In this document: positions 1-8,890 of the stretch, piece by piece
Layout: every line of letters begins with the position of its first letter
Position numbering within the stretch: the stretch's first letter is position 1
From: Rhodococcus phenolicus
GTDB taxonomy: Bacteria; Actinomycetota; Actinomycetes; Mycobacteriales; Mycobacteriaceae
NCBI RefSeq assembly: GCF_001646785.1
Contig: NZ_LRRH01000019.1
Span: forward strand, 1-44,811
Reading direction: 5' to 3'
DNA length: 44,811 nt
Program-made: the position numbers and the translations under genes
The notes under the pieces: model-generated
The model's database searches: none
What the model was told of the DNA's origin: nothing
What the model saw: the letters and a program-made list of their open reading frames with translations, nothing else

Positions 1-207
1 GGAAACGCCGGGAGGGATCATATCCACATTTCGACTCCAGACAGGTCCCTCGTTCGATCGCGGCGCGATTCCGATGGATGGGTCTTGGCTCAGTGAAAGG
101 ACATGTCCTTTTTGCGTCGTCAAGGCCGGTCTGGCGCGTCGCGGGCTGTGCGGCGTGGTCTCAGGTGGGGTTCGGCGGAGGAGATAGCGGTACGGCACAC
201 TCGGGCC

Positions 208-1650
208 ATGACTTCTGTGGGGAGTGCCAGTTCCGGAGACACCGCGCCGAACGCTCCGGGGGAGGGCAAGGTGGCGGAACAGCGGATGCCTCGGCCGTCG
301 TGGCGGCTGCCATTGCTTGGCGATGTGCTGCGCCTCGACCCTCAGCGACCGGTGCAGCGGGAAGCGCAGTTCGTGCAGGAGTTGGGCGACGTCTTCGAGA
401 TCAGCATCCTCGGCCGCAAGGTCATCGTGGTGGGGGGTGGCGACGCAGCCGCAGAGGTCTTTGACGAAACCCGGTTCGCGAAGGCAGTCGTCCCTCCGGT
501 AAGCAATTTGCGAGAACTGGCTGGTGACGGGCTTTTCACCGCATTCAACAGCGAGCCGGCCTGGGCGCAGGCGCACAATGTGTTGATGCCGGCCTTCAGC
601 CAGGCATCGATGCGCAGCTACCACGACGCGATGGTCGAATGCATCGATCAACTATGTGCCTACTGGGCCGATACGGCCAGCGGCGAGCCTGTCGACATAT
701 CTTCTGACATGAACCGGCTGACCCTGGAGGTTATCGGCCGCACAGGATTTGGCTACAGCTTCAACTCGTTCGCCCCTGGACGCCATCCGTTCGTCGAATC
801 CATGAGTCGCGCCATGGCGTACGTCTCCCAGACTGCGAACGATGTTCCGGTCCTTCGGGAAATTCTCGGATGGAAGGCTATGCGCCAAAACCCGAAAGAC
901 ATTGCGTTGATGAAGACCACGGTCGATCAGGTCATTGCCGCCCGCCGCAGCGGTGAGACACCGCGACAGGACGATCTGTTGCAACGAATGCTCGAGAACC
1001 CGGACCCCCAGACGGGGGAGATGATGTCGAATCAGAGCATCCGTAACCAAGTCCTGACCTTTTTGATCGCCGGGCACGAGACCACCGCTGGGTTGCTGTC
1101 GTTCGCCTTGCACTACCTGTCACTCAACACTGAGATTGTCGAACGGGCCCGGGAAGAAATCGACGAGGTGTTCGGAACGGGCGGCGCGTCGGTGCGCTTC
1201 GAGCAGGTTGCGAAGTTGCGGTACGTACGGCGCATCGTCGATGAGACGCTGCGACTGTGGCCATCCGGCCCGGCCTTCTTTCGCAAAGCTCGCCAAGAGA
1301 CCACCCTGGCCGGCTATCCGATCCGCAAGAGCGAAACCATCCTGGTGGTCCTACTCGCCCTGCACCGCGATCCGCAACTGTGGGATGACGACGTAGAGCG
1401 GTTTGATCCGGATCGGTTCTTGCCCCCAGCCGTACGAGCTCGTCCGGCCCACGCATACAAGCCATTCGGTGTCGGCGCCCGTGCGTGCATCGGTCGCCAA
1501 TTCGCGCTGCACGAGGCCGTACTCGCACTGGCCCGCATCCTTACGCACTTCGACATCGCACCCGTCCCGGGATACGAGTTGAAGGTGGAAGAGCTTCTGA
1601 CGATCCGCCCCAAGAACCTGCGCCTGGTTATGCGAGCCCGCATGCGATGA
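208..1650 (+). CDS. Cytochrome P450, stand-alone CYP102-like haem domain
   Basis: Haem monooxygenase that should hydroxylate a fatty acid or similar hydrophobic substrate in the cytoplasm, using electrons from a separate reductase. Visible P450 marks, numbered from this start: I-helix AGHETT (about 288-293), ETLR of the ExxR motif (346-349), and the haem loop FGVGARACIG with Cys427. From GDGLFT through FNSF to the GRQFALHEA segment after the Cys it follows the P450-BM3 haem domain closely, which is family knowledge applied by eye. It stops at the end of the haem domain; no FMN/FAD reductase follows and no ferredoxin gene is adjacent. An in-frame ATG at 103 would add 35 basic residues with no family counterpart, so the ATG at 208 is preferred, although no good ribosome site precedes either. 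P450 identity is very sure; the CYP102 relationship is fairly sure; the substrate is unknown. Confidence 0.93.
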   Translation: MTSVGSASSGDTAPNAPGEGKVAEQRMPRPSWRLPLLGDVLRLDPQRPVQREAQFVQELGDVFEISILGRKVIVVGGGDAAAEVFDETRFAKAVVPPVSNLRELAGDGLFTAFNSEPAWAQAHNVLMPAFSQASMRSYHDAMVECIDQLCAYWADTASGEPVDISSDMNRLTLEVIGRTGFGYSFNSFAPGRHPFVESMSRAMAYVSQTANDVPVLREILGWKAMRQNPKDIALMKTTVDQVIAARRSGETPRQDDLLQRMLENPDPQTGEMMSNQSIRNQVLTFLIAGHETTAGLLSFALHYLSLNTEIVERAREEIDEVFGTGGASVRFEQVAKLRYVRRIVDETLRLWPSGPAFFRKARQETTLAGYPIRKSETILVVLLALHRDPQLWDDDVERFDPDRFLPPAVRARPAHAYKPFGVGARACIGRQFALHEAVLALARILTHFDIAPVPGYELKVEELLTIRPKNLRLVMRARMR

Positions 1651-1733
1651 GACGCGACGCCCAATCGCTCGAGAATGGACGACCGTTACACTGACCGCTT
1701 GATCGATACGCAATCGTAATGAGCGAGGTCTGC

Positions 1734-2729
1734 ATGGGCGGATGGCACTTGATCGAGACGCTGACTGAGGGCGTCGCGACACTGGTGGCTTCGGGGGACG
1801 AGACGAAAAACATGATCTCCACCAGGAGGAGCATCTCACCAGCGGCAGACATCCTTGTCGAGCCGATCATCGAGCACGTACGGAAGACACGGGAACCGTT
1901 CGAACGTGTCCTGCACTCGAAGCGCTTGAACCGAGCGTGGCGGTTCTACGCCTGGCCCATCATCGGGCCCTTCGGCGACGTGCACGGCATCCACATGTGG
2001 GTCGGCGATCCGAAGGAGAAGATGACGCCGCGACGACTGACGTCAGGGGTGTTCTGGTCGACCACCGATTGGCTGATCTACCAGACCTGGGAGTCCGCGG
2101 CCATGTCGGGAACGTTGCTCGAAGACTGGGTGCCTACGGCGCTTTCTTCGGATTACATCAATCGGGCAATCCATATGGAGAAAGAACAGGAGTTCCTCGA
2201 GATCACCCTGGCACCCAAGCCGGGGATGGTGCTCAGCACCTGGTTCTCAGTCCGTCACGATCACGGCCACGCCATGCAGTGGCAGGTAATCCTGCGACCT
2301 ACCGCGGACGGGAAGGGCGTACGTGTTCTCTACCATGACTTCTCCGACGCCTATCCGCCATCCATACCCACGCTCGCCGAACTCGGACTCACCGAAGGAC
2401 TCGACGGGTCAAAGGTGCACGTCGCACTCTTCGAAGCTCACCGGGGCTCGATCGTGTTGTGGATCGGCCGTGCCCCGGAGTGGCTCGAATGGCAGTACGC
2501 GCACCTGACCGGACCTGTCGTGCACCCGGACGATCTACCTACCTTGCAGGCCAGCGCGATGCGAATCAGCCTTGGAGAAGCCCCATATACCGTGGATCTG
2601 GTGCAATTGCACCGTGGTCAGGACGAGTGGGTGAAGTCCTCGGTAACTATGCGCCCATTCCAACTCAAGGATCGTCCTGCTCATGCGGAGCTGACACTCA
2701 TCCAGGTAACTCCGGTAGACGATCATTAA
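1734..2729 (+). CDS. DUF5593-like (GAF/PAS-type) protein
   Basis: A protein of about 331 residues that resembles the mycobacterial/rhodococcal DUF5593-type family, thought to carry GAF/PAS-like sensory folds. The role is not established. The N-terminal part begins MGGWHLIETL and contains WRFYAWPIIGPFGDVHGIHMW, a conserved-looking aromatic stretch. The second half (VLYHDFSDAYPP and onward) reads like a PAS-type ligand-binding fold. There is no signal peptide, membrane segment, kinase or HTH. The ATG at 1734 has a GCGAGG purine run about 8 bp upstream; an in-frame ATG at 1719 adds five residues. It starts 83 bp after the P450 stop on the same strand, so the two may be co-transcribed and it may sense the P450 substrate or redox state. 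That link is inference. Confidence 0.7.
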   Translation: MGGWHLIETLTEGVATLVASGDETKNMISTRRSISPAADILVEPIIEHVRKTREPFERVLHSKRLNRAWRFYAWPIIGPFGDVHGIHMWVGDPKEKMTPRRLTSGVFWSTTDWLIYQTWESAAMSGTLLEDWVPTALSSDYINRAIHMEKEQEFLEITLAPKPGMVLSTWFSVRHDHGHAMQWQVILRPTADGKGVRVLYHDFSDAYPPSIPTLAELGLTEGLDGSKVHVALFEAHRGSIVLWIGRAPEWLEWQYAHLTGPVVHPDDLPTLQASAMRISLGEAPYTVDLVQLHRGQDEWVKSSVTMRPFQLKDRPAHAELTLIQVTPVDDH

Positions 2730-2864
2730 TGACCTCTGAACGGCACCGTCTTCGAGCATTAGCGGACCACGCGTGACAACGTAGGGCGGTTTGTACTCGT
2801 TCATCGTTCTTCTGCCCTTGAGGCGCTGGGATACCGAAGAACTACGTTGAGGACCTCGTTGATG

Positions 2865-2887
2865 CTCAGCCCTTCTTGCTGAGAAGG
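2865..2887. other. Overlapping alternative hairpins
   Basis: CTCAGC (2865-2870) pairs with GCTGAG (2878-2883), while CCTTCT (2871-2876) pairs with AGAAGG (2882-2887). The two stems share bases and exclude each other. The site lies between the convergent ends of the P450/DUF5593 pair and the conjugation operon. It could act in termination of the minus-strand operon, but no T-tract follows on either strand. Function uncertain. Confidence 0.3.
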
Positions 2888-2982
2888 AGCACGCTCTCGT
2901 TCTCGGAAACGAAGGTTGCCTGTCGAACTCGGATAGATTGGCGCGGAACACTGTGCACGCGTGGCACTGTACGTATTCAGAG

Positions 2983-3579
2983 TTACCGTTTGCCGCGCAA
3001 CTCCGTGTACGCAGCCTCGGCGATGGGCTGGGCCTTTGAGTACTCCGACGTAGCAGTCGCACCGTTCGTATAAAAGCGCTTGTCCTCGAGGTACTCGCGC
3101 GTATCGGTCCGCTGCACCGCCAGCGCGTACGCCACCGGATTCCCCGGATCGACGTCCACGCCAGCAGCGTTGTCCATGAACGTGTATGTCGCCGCGCGCA
3201 CGGCGTCCGCGGAATCGGCCCCGATGTTGTACGCGAACCGCCAGCCGTAGATGTCCGCGATGGCCGTGGCTGGCGCAGGCAGAGATAACCCGGACCTCCA
3301 GCCCGTCTCGGCCTGACCGGCGAGGAGTGCTGCCACTGCCTGTTCCGGCGTACCTCCACGTTCTTCGACTGTTTCAATGATCGCGACAGCGTTCCGTTGA
3401 TGGATTTTGAAGAGGATGTCCGTGTTGTCCTCGCCGAAAACCGAAGCGGTCGCCGGTGCTGCTGTCGTACTCGGCGCAACGGTGGGCGCAGGCGCGGTCG
3501 ACTTGTCGCTCCCGCACGAGACCACGCCCACTGCGAGAACTGCGGTGATCAAGGCGGCGACAAGGTTCTGGGGTTTCAT
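2983..3579 (-). CDS. Putative lipoprotein of the conjugation operon
   Basis: A 198-residue exported protein. Residues 1-22 form a lipoprotein signal (hydrophobic core, then VVSC as lipobox with Cys22), followed by an Ala/Pro/Thr-rich linker to about residue 45 and a soluble domain. The domain has the segment AGQAETGWRSGL and a YGWRFAYN stretch. I do not recognise a family. The ATG at 3579 has a strong GGAGGT site five bases upstream. It is the last gene of the minus-strand tra-like operon, 12 bp after the preceding gene, so it probably serves the cell-envelope part of the transfer apparatus; this rests on position only. Confidence 0.75.
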   Translation of the reverse strand: MKPQNLVAALITAVLAVGVVSCGSDKSTAPAPTVAPSTTAAPATASVFGEDNTDILFKIHQRNAVAIIETVEERGGTPEQAVAALLAGQAETGWRSGLSLPAPATAIADIYGWRFAYNIGADSADAVRAATYTFMDNAAGVDVDPGNPVAYALAVQRTDTREYLEDKRFYTNGATATSEYSKAQPIAEAAYTELRGKR

Positions 3580-3591
3580 AGGACCTCCGGG

Positions 3592-4191
3592 TCAGTAGCG
3601 GATTTCGTCGATGAGCCAGCGGTCGTCTTTTCGAACGATCGTGACCCATACCGTGGTGTCGGGCTGGACGGTCGCGGTGCCGCTGTTGGACACCGCTGTC
3701 TGTTTGATGGTGGCTACGCGGCGAATGACGGTGTCGGTGTCCTCGGGACAGCCGGAGCACTCGATGCTGACGTCGGCGATGACCTTCGTCTGCTGCTCGG
3801 CCCAGTGAGCCCACTGCACGCTTGGCCCGCGTTCGGTGTGGGCATCGACGCTCATGCGTTGGGCAAGGGAATCGGTCAACCAGTGGCGTGCGCGTCCGTA
3901 GGCGTCGTTTTGGGTGCGGTCGGTGGTCGGGTGCCAAGTGAACACCACGGTCAGACCCTTCCTCGCCGCGTCTTCGGCTGCATGAGCCTCTGGAGACGGG
4001 GTCGTGGCCTCGGCAGCTGTGGGAGAAGAGGCCACTGTCGTCGTGGGTGAAGGTGAGGTCGGAGAGATAGATGGCTCCGAGTCGGCGGGTGCCGATCCCT
4101 CGACTTCCCTCTGAGGGGACAGACACGAATGCGCGCCCCAACTGACAGCCAGGACGGTCAACACCACCGCGACAGATTTTCCTACTCTCAT
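3592..4191 (-). CDS. Exported protein with a VirB8/NTF2-like C-terminal half
   Basis: A 199-residue protein with an N-terminal hydrophobic segment (about residues 7-22) ending in AHSC, either a lipobox or an uncleaved anchor. A Ser/Thr/Pro-rich linker runs to about residue 70. The C-terminal domain starts with FTWHPTTDRT and ends with VTIVRKDDRWLIDEIRY. The closing pattern of a strand, 'dgrWlIdei', is common in NTF2-like domains, which include VirB8/TcpC transfer proteins and actinobacterial Mce-associated proteins. It lies in the conjugation operon and probably is a periplasmic scaffold component. Family placement is by fold pattern only. Confidence 0.7.
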   Translation of the reverse strand: MRVGKSVAVVLTVLAVSWGAHSCLSPQREVEGSAPADSEPSISPTSPSPTTTVASSPTAAEATTPSPEAHAAEDAARKGLTVVFTWHPTTDRTQNDAYGRARHWLTDSLAQRMSVDAHTERGPSVQWAHWAEQQTKVIADVSIECSGCPEDTDTVIRRVATIKQTAVSNSGTATVQPDTTVWVTIVRKDDRWLIDEIRY

Positions 4192-4245
4192 AAGGACCCC
4201 CGATCACATGAGAATGCTTGATGGCCAGCATGAATAACATGTTCC

Positions 4246-5847
4246 TCACATCACTCGGCGGGCTCTCATCCCTGCTTGAAGCGGTGCTTCGGTGACGACG
4301 TCGTCGGTCGTGGGTGCGTGGACCATCTGGCCGTTGCCCGAGTAGATCCCCACGTGGCCGGGTCCGCTCGGTCCCCAGCTGCCGAAGACAAGATCCCCCG
4401 GCTGCGCCCGCACGATCGGGATCTCGACTCCGAGTTTCCACTGTTGCTCGGACGTGCGAGGAAGCGTAACCGTGCCAGCGCTGGCCGCGTGGACCGCGAA
4501 CGAAGTCAGGCCGGAACAGTCGAACCCTCCACCGGACGGGCCTGCGATGCCACCGCCACCCCAGACGTACGGGGTGCCAAGGTACTCCCGCGCGGCCGCG
4601 ACGACCTGGCGGTTGTCACCTGATGCCTTCGGCGTGAACCGACCCCGTGAGTTCGGGTTGGTGAAGGCCGCGCGGGCTGCGGTGATCTTGGCGATGTAGT
4701 TCTGTGTTTCGGCGTAGGGCGGGGTACCGCGATGCAGCAACACCGCCCCGAGGCCGGCGTTGTAGGCCGCAAGCGTCAATTCGATCGGATCACCCGCAAT
4801 CCCAGCCACATCTTGATGGAGCGCGCACATGAAGTGCGCCTGCGACATCACTGCATCGCCGATCGAATTCGGGTCCGCTGTTCCGTCGCCGTCGTAGTCC
4901 TTACCCCAGGCGGCCCAGGTGCCGGGCATGAACTGCGCTGGTCCAATTGCACCGGACGGTGAGACGGGTGCGGTCGGGCCGTAGCGGAAGTTGTTCTCCT
5001 GCTGGAGTTGCGCGGCCAGCAGTGGTGAGTCGATCTCAGGGCATACCGCACCCGCACGGCGCAACCACGGTTCGAACTCGGCTGGGACAGCTCCGAAGGC
5101 CAGGTCGCCGCCGCCGGCCGTGCCGAATCCCGAGCAGTCGGCAGTCGAGCGGGCGGCGGCGACGAGCCGCACGTTGCTGTCCTGGTCACCGTGACGGTCG
5201 CTGTCGTGACGGTCGGCGACGGACGATGGTGCTCCGTCGTTCTGCCAAGCGATCTCGGGTAGCACGGTCACTGGGTCGATGGGGGTGCCGCCTTGCAGTC
5301 TGCCGCCCTGCCAATATTCGAAGTGCAGGTGCGCTCCGGTGCTGCTTCCGGCGTTGCCGATGTCGGCGATGTGATCGCCGGCAGTGACCTGTTGGCCGGG
5401 GGTGACGTGGATGCCGTCGGCGAACATGTGTCCGTAGACGGTGCTGACGGGTGAGCCGTCGACGTTCGAGTCGATGATCACCCAGTTCTCGAATCCGACG
5501 CCCGGTCCTTCACCAGTGGAGCCTGCAGCGACCACAACTCCGTCGAGAGCGGCAAGGATCGGTGTTCCGGGCGGTCCGGCGAGGTCGTCGCCGTGGTGGT
5601 GCGTTCCCCAGCGTGGGCCGAATCCGGATGTGTGGGTCGTGGTTCCGGGATGGACCGGTAGCTGTATCGGGCCGGAGACACGCAAGTGCAGATCCGTTGT
5701 CCCCTCGGAGGTGTTGTCGCGGGTGGGGACGGTGCGGCATGGATCGTGGGGAATCACTGGAGGTCCTGTCGTGCAGGCGGATATGCCGACGGTGAGAGCG
5801 GCTGCGCTGCTGAGCAACAACACCTTGCTGGCGCCGTGGATGGTCAC
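4246..5847 (-). CDS. Three-domain peptidoglycan hydrolase (M23 + lytic transglycosylase + NlpC/P60)
   Basis: A 533-residue exported wall hydrolase that should open peptidoglycan for the transfer channel, the role of TcpG/VirB1-type proteins. The N-terminus is a lipoprotein-type signal ending ISAC. Domain 1 (about 60-185) is an M23 metallopeptidase with HHHGDDLAG near residue 82 and HLHFE near 173. Domain 2 (about 270-385) is a lytic transglycosylase with Glu in QLQQENNF near 284 and GAIGPAQFMPGTW. Domain 3 (about 415-533) is NlpC/P60 with FDCSGL near Cys442 and GPGHVGIY near His499. All expected catalytic residues are visible. The GTG start at 5847 overlaps the upstream stop as GTGA. Three wall-cleaving activities in one chain is unusual. 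Confidence 0.92.
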   Translation of the reverse strand: MTIHGASKVLLLSSAAALTVGISACTTGPPVIPHDPCRTVPTRDNTSEGTTDLHLRVSGPIQLPVHPGTTTHTSGFGPRWGTHHHGDDLAGPPGTPILAALDGVVVAAGSTGEGPGVGFENWVIIDSNVDGSPVSTVYGHMFADGIHVTPGQQVTAGDHIADIGNAGSSTGAHLHFEYWQGGRLQGGTPIDPVTVLPEIAWQNDGAPSSVADRHDSDRHGDQDSNVRLVAAARSTADCSGFGTAGGGDLAFGAVPAEFEPWLRRAGAVCPEIDSPLLAAQLQQENNFRYGPTAPVSPSGAIGPAQFMPGTWAAWGKDYDGDGTADPNSIGDAVMSQAHFMCALHQDVAGIAGDPIELTLAAYNAGLGAVLLHRGTPPYAETQNYIAKITAARAAFTNPNSRGRFTPKASGDNRQVVAAAREYLGTPYVWGGGGIAGPSGGGFDCSGLTSFAVHAASAGTVTLPRTSEQQWKLGVEIPIVRAQPGDLVFGSWGPSGPGHVGIYSGNGQMVHAPTTDDVVTEAPLQAGMRARRVM

Positions 5848-6725
5848 AATTGCCCCGGGATGGGGGTGTCGAGGTCAGGAATCGGAATTGGCCCAGGCAC
5901 CGGCGTCGGGGCAGGGTCAGCGCTGCGACTGGATGTGGGCTCGTGTTCCGGCTCGTTAGGGGCGGAGGTTAGTTGAGGGGTGGGCGTCGTGGGTGAGGTC
6001 GGCGTCGGTCGCAGTGTCGTCGCCTCCGTCGGTCGCAGTGTCGTCGCCTCCGTCGGTCGCGGTGTCGTCGCCTCCGTCGGAGTTGGAGTGGTTGTGTGGG
6101 CGATGGAGCGCGGTGCGGTGTCCTCGACGTCGGAGAGCTCGAGGGTCGGCAGGGGAGTGTCGACCACCCAGCGCTGCGTTCCATCGGACAGCTCCTTGAC
6201 CACGACGGAGACCGTCATTTCTCCGGCTTGGGTCGGGACGAGGACCCGTGAGCTCTGCGTCCCGGCGGGGCCGGCGACGAGAGTGCTCACCGTGGGTCCG
6301 GTAATGACCACCGGAGTGCGCGGCCGGGCCGCCACCATGCTGGGCCCGGGCTCGGAGACGGTGTAGCGGCCCAGCGCGGAGGTCCACTGCGTATCCGACA
6401 GGGTGGTGTCGACGAAGGTATGGGCGTAGGCCATCGCGGTGGCCGGTGCACTGGCTGCGGTCTGGGCTGCCGTCGTGGCGACCACCTGGGACTCGCTCAC
6501 TTCGTCGAGTTCGTAGCTGATGGCGTCCGCGTTCGCCGCAGCAGTCTCAGGCCCTGCAGCGGATGTGTCCTCCACGGTCTGCGGGTGCGGTTGTTCCCCG
6601 ACCAGCATGCCGACGAGCGACAACACCGCGACGACCCCGACCACAGAGATTGCCAGGTTCGTGCGTGAGTAGAGCACCCAGCGGCGGACAGGGGCGAGTA
6701 CGGGGTTGGGGCCGGACCGAGACAT
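5844..6725 (-). CDS. TcpC/VirB8-like membrane-anchored transfer protein
   Basis: A 293-residue protein with a short basic cytoplasmic N-terminus, one transmembrane helix at about residues 27-43 (SVVGVVAVLSLVGMLV), an extracytoplasmic domain from about 90 to 205 and a long Thr/Pro-rich tail. The domain includes AYAHTFVDTTLSDTQW, a WTSAL element and a final strand TQRWVVDTPLP, the layout of VirB8/TcpC NTF2-like proteins that scaffold conjugation channels. The tail contains three near-identical eight-residue repeats (see 6007-6078). The ATG overlaps the preceding stop by one base (TGATG), indicating translational coupling. Identity is inferred from architecture and operon place. Confidence 0.72.
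   Translation of the reverse strand: MSRSGPNPVLAPVRRWVLYSRTNLAISVVGVVAVLSLVGMLVGEQPHPQTVEDTSAAGPETAAANADAISYELDEVSESQVVATTAAQTAASAPATAMAYAHTFVDTTLSDTQWTSALGRYTVSEPGPSMVAARPRTPVVITGPTVSTLVAGPAGTQSSRVLVPTQAGEMTVSVVVKELSDGTQRWVVDTPLPTLELSDVEDTAPRSIAHTTTPTPTEATTPRPTEATTLRPTEATTLRPTPTSPTTPTPQLTSAPNEPEHEPTSSRSADPAPTPVPGPIPIPDLDTPIPGQL
6007..6078 (-). repeat. Three tandem 24-bp coding repeats
   Basis: Three copies of a 24-bp unit at 6007-6030, 6031-6054 and 6055-6078. The first two are identical and the third differs at one base. On the minus strand each encodes a PTEATTxR-type octapeptide in the disordered tail of the TcpC-like protein. The unit keeps the frame, so copy-number change would lengthen or shorten the tail by eight residues. 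Confidence 0.9.
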
Positions 6726-8890
6726 CAGAGGTGCCTGTCCCGCGGAGTAGGACTGTTTGGGGTGGGCGCATTCCAGACCCGTGGTCGGGACGGTGTGTTC
6801 CCGGTCGGACGCTCACTGCGGAGGAGGCCGTGCCGTGACTCACGAGAGCTGGTGCCGGTGCTGGTGTGTGCGGACTCGCGGTGGCGGGGCGGGCTGTAGA
6901 CCTTCATTGGTGCGATGGCCGAGCGATCCCCGCCGTCCCAGCGCTGACCGACACTGGCGGTCAACAGCTCCGTGCGGGCCTGCCGCTCCCGACGTCGGTT
7001 CTCCGCCTCGTCTTTGTCCAACCGTTTCCATGCGGCCGTGCCCGATGCGACGGCTCGCTCGGTGCCGTTGTCACCCAACAATTTCTTACCCCGGTCCAGA
7101 TCACGGCCGGCACTGACCGCGATACCGGCGATGCGTGCGTCACGGTCCGCTCCGTGGCCCAGGGGCTCAGTTCTGTTCGTGCGTGCTTCTGCTCGTGCCT
7201 GGGCCAGTGCTTGCTGTCGACGATTGTTGAGTCCGCGGCCTTCGGGTCGGAAACCGGTGGACGTCGTCTCAACCTCGTCGTCGTGCCCGCGGTTCCTTCG
7301 CGTCACGCGTTCGCCGGCCTTGGCTGCGATCGCTCCGCCCGGGCCGCCGAGGGCGGCACCTGCCGCGCCGAATGCCCTCGTCTTGAGGGAGCGCTTTGCC
7401 TCCCGGGCCTTGCGATTGACCATGCTCGAGCTGTTCTGTGTGAACGTCTGGCCGACCCGTTTAAATGGGCGCATGATCGTCCAGCACACGACGGTGAGCA
7501 GCACCATGAACCACAACCGCCAGGACCCGTCGATCTGTCCGTCGGCGTCGACGTAGAGCTGCACGAGCGCCATCAGATACAGCGCGACGATGACGGCGCC
7601 GGCTACGCCCCACAGGTAGGCGGTGGCGAGCATGCGCAGGATGCGGGCCAGCCAGCCACCGGCGATCATCGCGAATGGAACCCATAGCGGCGCGAACAGG
7701 ATGGCGAACCGGATCGCGAGCAGTGCGGTGATCTTCAGGATCGAGGCGCCGATCCACAGGATTGACGGCATCGCGAGTTTGATCATGCCGATGAAACCGG
7801 TCGAGGTGCGGCCGGAGTCTTTGCCCTGGAACTGGTAGTAGGACAACTGATGGTCGGATTCCAGCGATGCGACGATCTCGCGGAACTTGTCGGCCTTCTG
7901 CTCGGCGAGCTCGGCTTGGGCGTTCGGGTTGTTCTTGACGCGCTCTTGTTCTTCGTACGAAAACGCCAGCGAATCACGCAGCTTCGGCCCGAGCCCGGCT
8001 GTGTCCCCGGGGTCGTAGTTGGTGCCGAACCAACCCGTGCGCCAATCCGGAAGAAAGATCTGGTCGATCAGTACGTTGCGTGGGTCGGTCGGGCCACCGA
8101 CGAGTGTGCCGCCGCCGGGTCCGTCCCCGAATTGGACCGAGAAAATCTGATCCTGGGTGTCGGTGATCAGTGAGCCGAATGTGTCGTCGGCGACCTGGAC
8201 TGCTTTCTGTGGTGCGCCGACCATCAGTGCTCCGAGCATGAGCCCGGCTGCTGCGATTGCCGAGGTTCGGGTGACGCCGGCGGTGTCGGCCTTCAGCGAT
8301 TTCCACAGCACGATCACAGCGACGACGGTCAGCGCGATCCCCAGCCATTGTCCGTAGACTCCGCGCATGCCGTCGCTGATCGAGTAAATGATCCGGTCGA
8401 ACTGTTCGAGTGCTGAGTCGACTCCGGCGTCGAGCGGGTCGCGTCCGGTCTTGGTTTGGTCGTCGAGCCAGAACGCCGCGGCCGCCAGTGACTTCCCGAT
8501 CGTCAGGAAGGTGTTGCCGAGGGTGGTGTCGTTGACCGCGCCGGGAGCGCGCACCAGGTCCTCACCGCAGCCGAGGTCGTAGGTGTGCCATCTCAGTCCG
8601 GCCCAGCCGTAGCTTTCGTAACCCGTGCCACCCCCGTCCTCGATGGGCGGCCGGTTGGCGCTGGACGAGTCGAAGGTTGTCTCGACGGTCTCGTTCGGGA
8701 ACTCCGGGGACGGTACGTCTTTGCAGTCGAAACCGCTGGCCGCAGCAGTCCCGGTGCCGATCCCGATCAGTGCGATCGTGGCGAGGATCAGCACGACGAG
8801 AACACGGGCTACGAGCTCGCCGGGCCGCCCAACATAGCGGACAGAGAGCGACGGGACCGGAAGCGTCCGGCGTGCTTGCTGCGCGCTCAC
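6725..8890 (-). CDS. VirB6/TrbL/TcpH-like polytopic membrane protein
   Basis: A 721-residue inner-membrane channel candidate. A signal-like hydrophobic segment lies at about 28-50, then an extracytoplasmic Cys-containing region, membrane helices near 183-200 and 210-235, a long soluble loop, and a hydrophobic cluster of several helices at about 365-490. The last roughly 230 residues are charged, Arg-rich and disordered, so probably cytoplasmic. This architecture matches VirB6/TrbL/TcpH proteins. The start is GTG at 8890, overlapping the ATPase stop as GTGA. Its place directly after the VirB4-like ATPase is the usual order in Gram-positive transfer operons. Family assignment rests on topology and context. 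Confidence 0.8.
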   Translation of the reverse strand: MSAQQARRTLPVPSLSVRYVGRPGELVARVLVVLILATIALIGIGTGTAAASGFDCKDVPSPEFPNETVETTFDSSSANRPPIEDGGGTGYESYGWAGLRWHTYDLGCGEDLVRAPGAVNDTTLGNTFLTIGKSLAAAAFWLDDQTKTGRDPLDAGVDSALEQFDRIIYSISDGMRGVYGQWLGIALTVVAVIVLWKSLKADTAGVTRTSAIAAAGLMLGALMVGAPQKAVQVADDTFGSLITDTQDQIFSVQFGDGPGGGTLVGGPTDPRNVLIDQIFLPDWRTGWFGTNYDPGDTAGLGPKLRDSLAFSYEEQERVKNNPNAQAELAEQKADKFREIVASLESDHQLSYYQFQGKDSGRTSTGFIGMIKLAMPSILWIGASILKITALLAIRFAILFAPLWVPFAMIAGGWLARILRMLATAYLWGVAGAVIVALYLMALVQLYVDADGQIDGSWRLWFMVLLTVVCWTIMRPFKRVGQTFTQNSSSMVNRKAREAKRSLKTRAFGAAGAALGGPGGAIAAKAGERVTRRNRGHDDEVETTSTGFRPEGRGLNNRRQQALAQARAEARTNRTEPLGHGADRDARIAGIAVSAGRDLDRGKKLLGDNGTERAVASGTAAWKRLDKDEAENRRRERQARTELLTASVGQRWDGGDRSAIAPMKVYSPPRHRESAHTSTGTSSRESRHGLLRSERPTGNTPSRPRVWNAPTPNSPTPRDRHL

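Noticed and set aside
103-207. Longer P450 start adding 35 residues
   Set aside because: The extension is Arg/Ser-rich, has no counterpart in CYP102-like haem domains and no better ribosome site.
2535-2805. Minus-strand peptide starting MNEYKPPYVVT, slightly like the N-terminus of Fic proteins
   Set aside because: The resemblance covers only about ten residues and the rest is antisense to the DUF5593-like gene.
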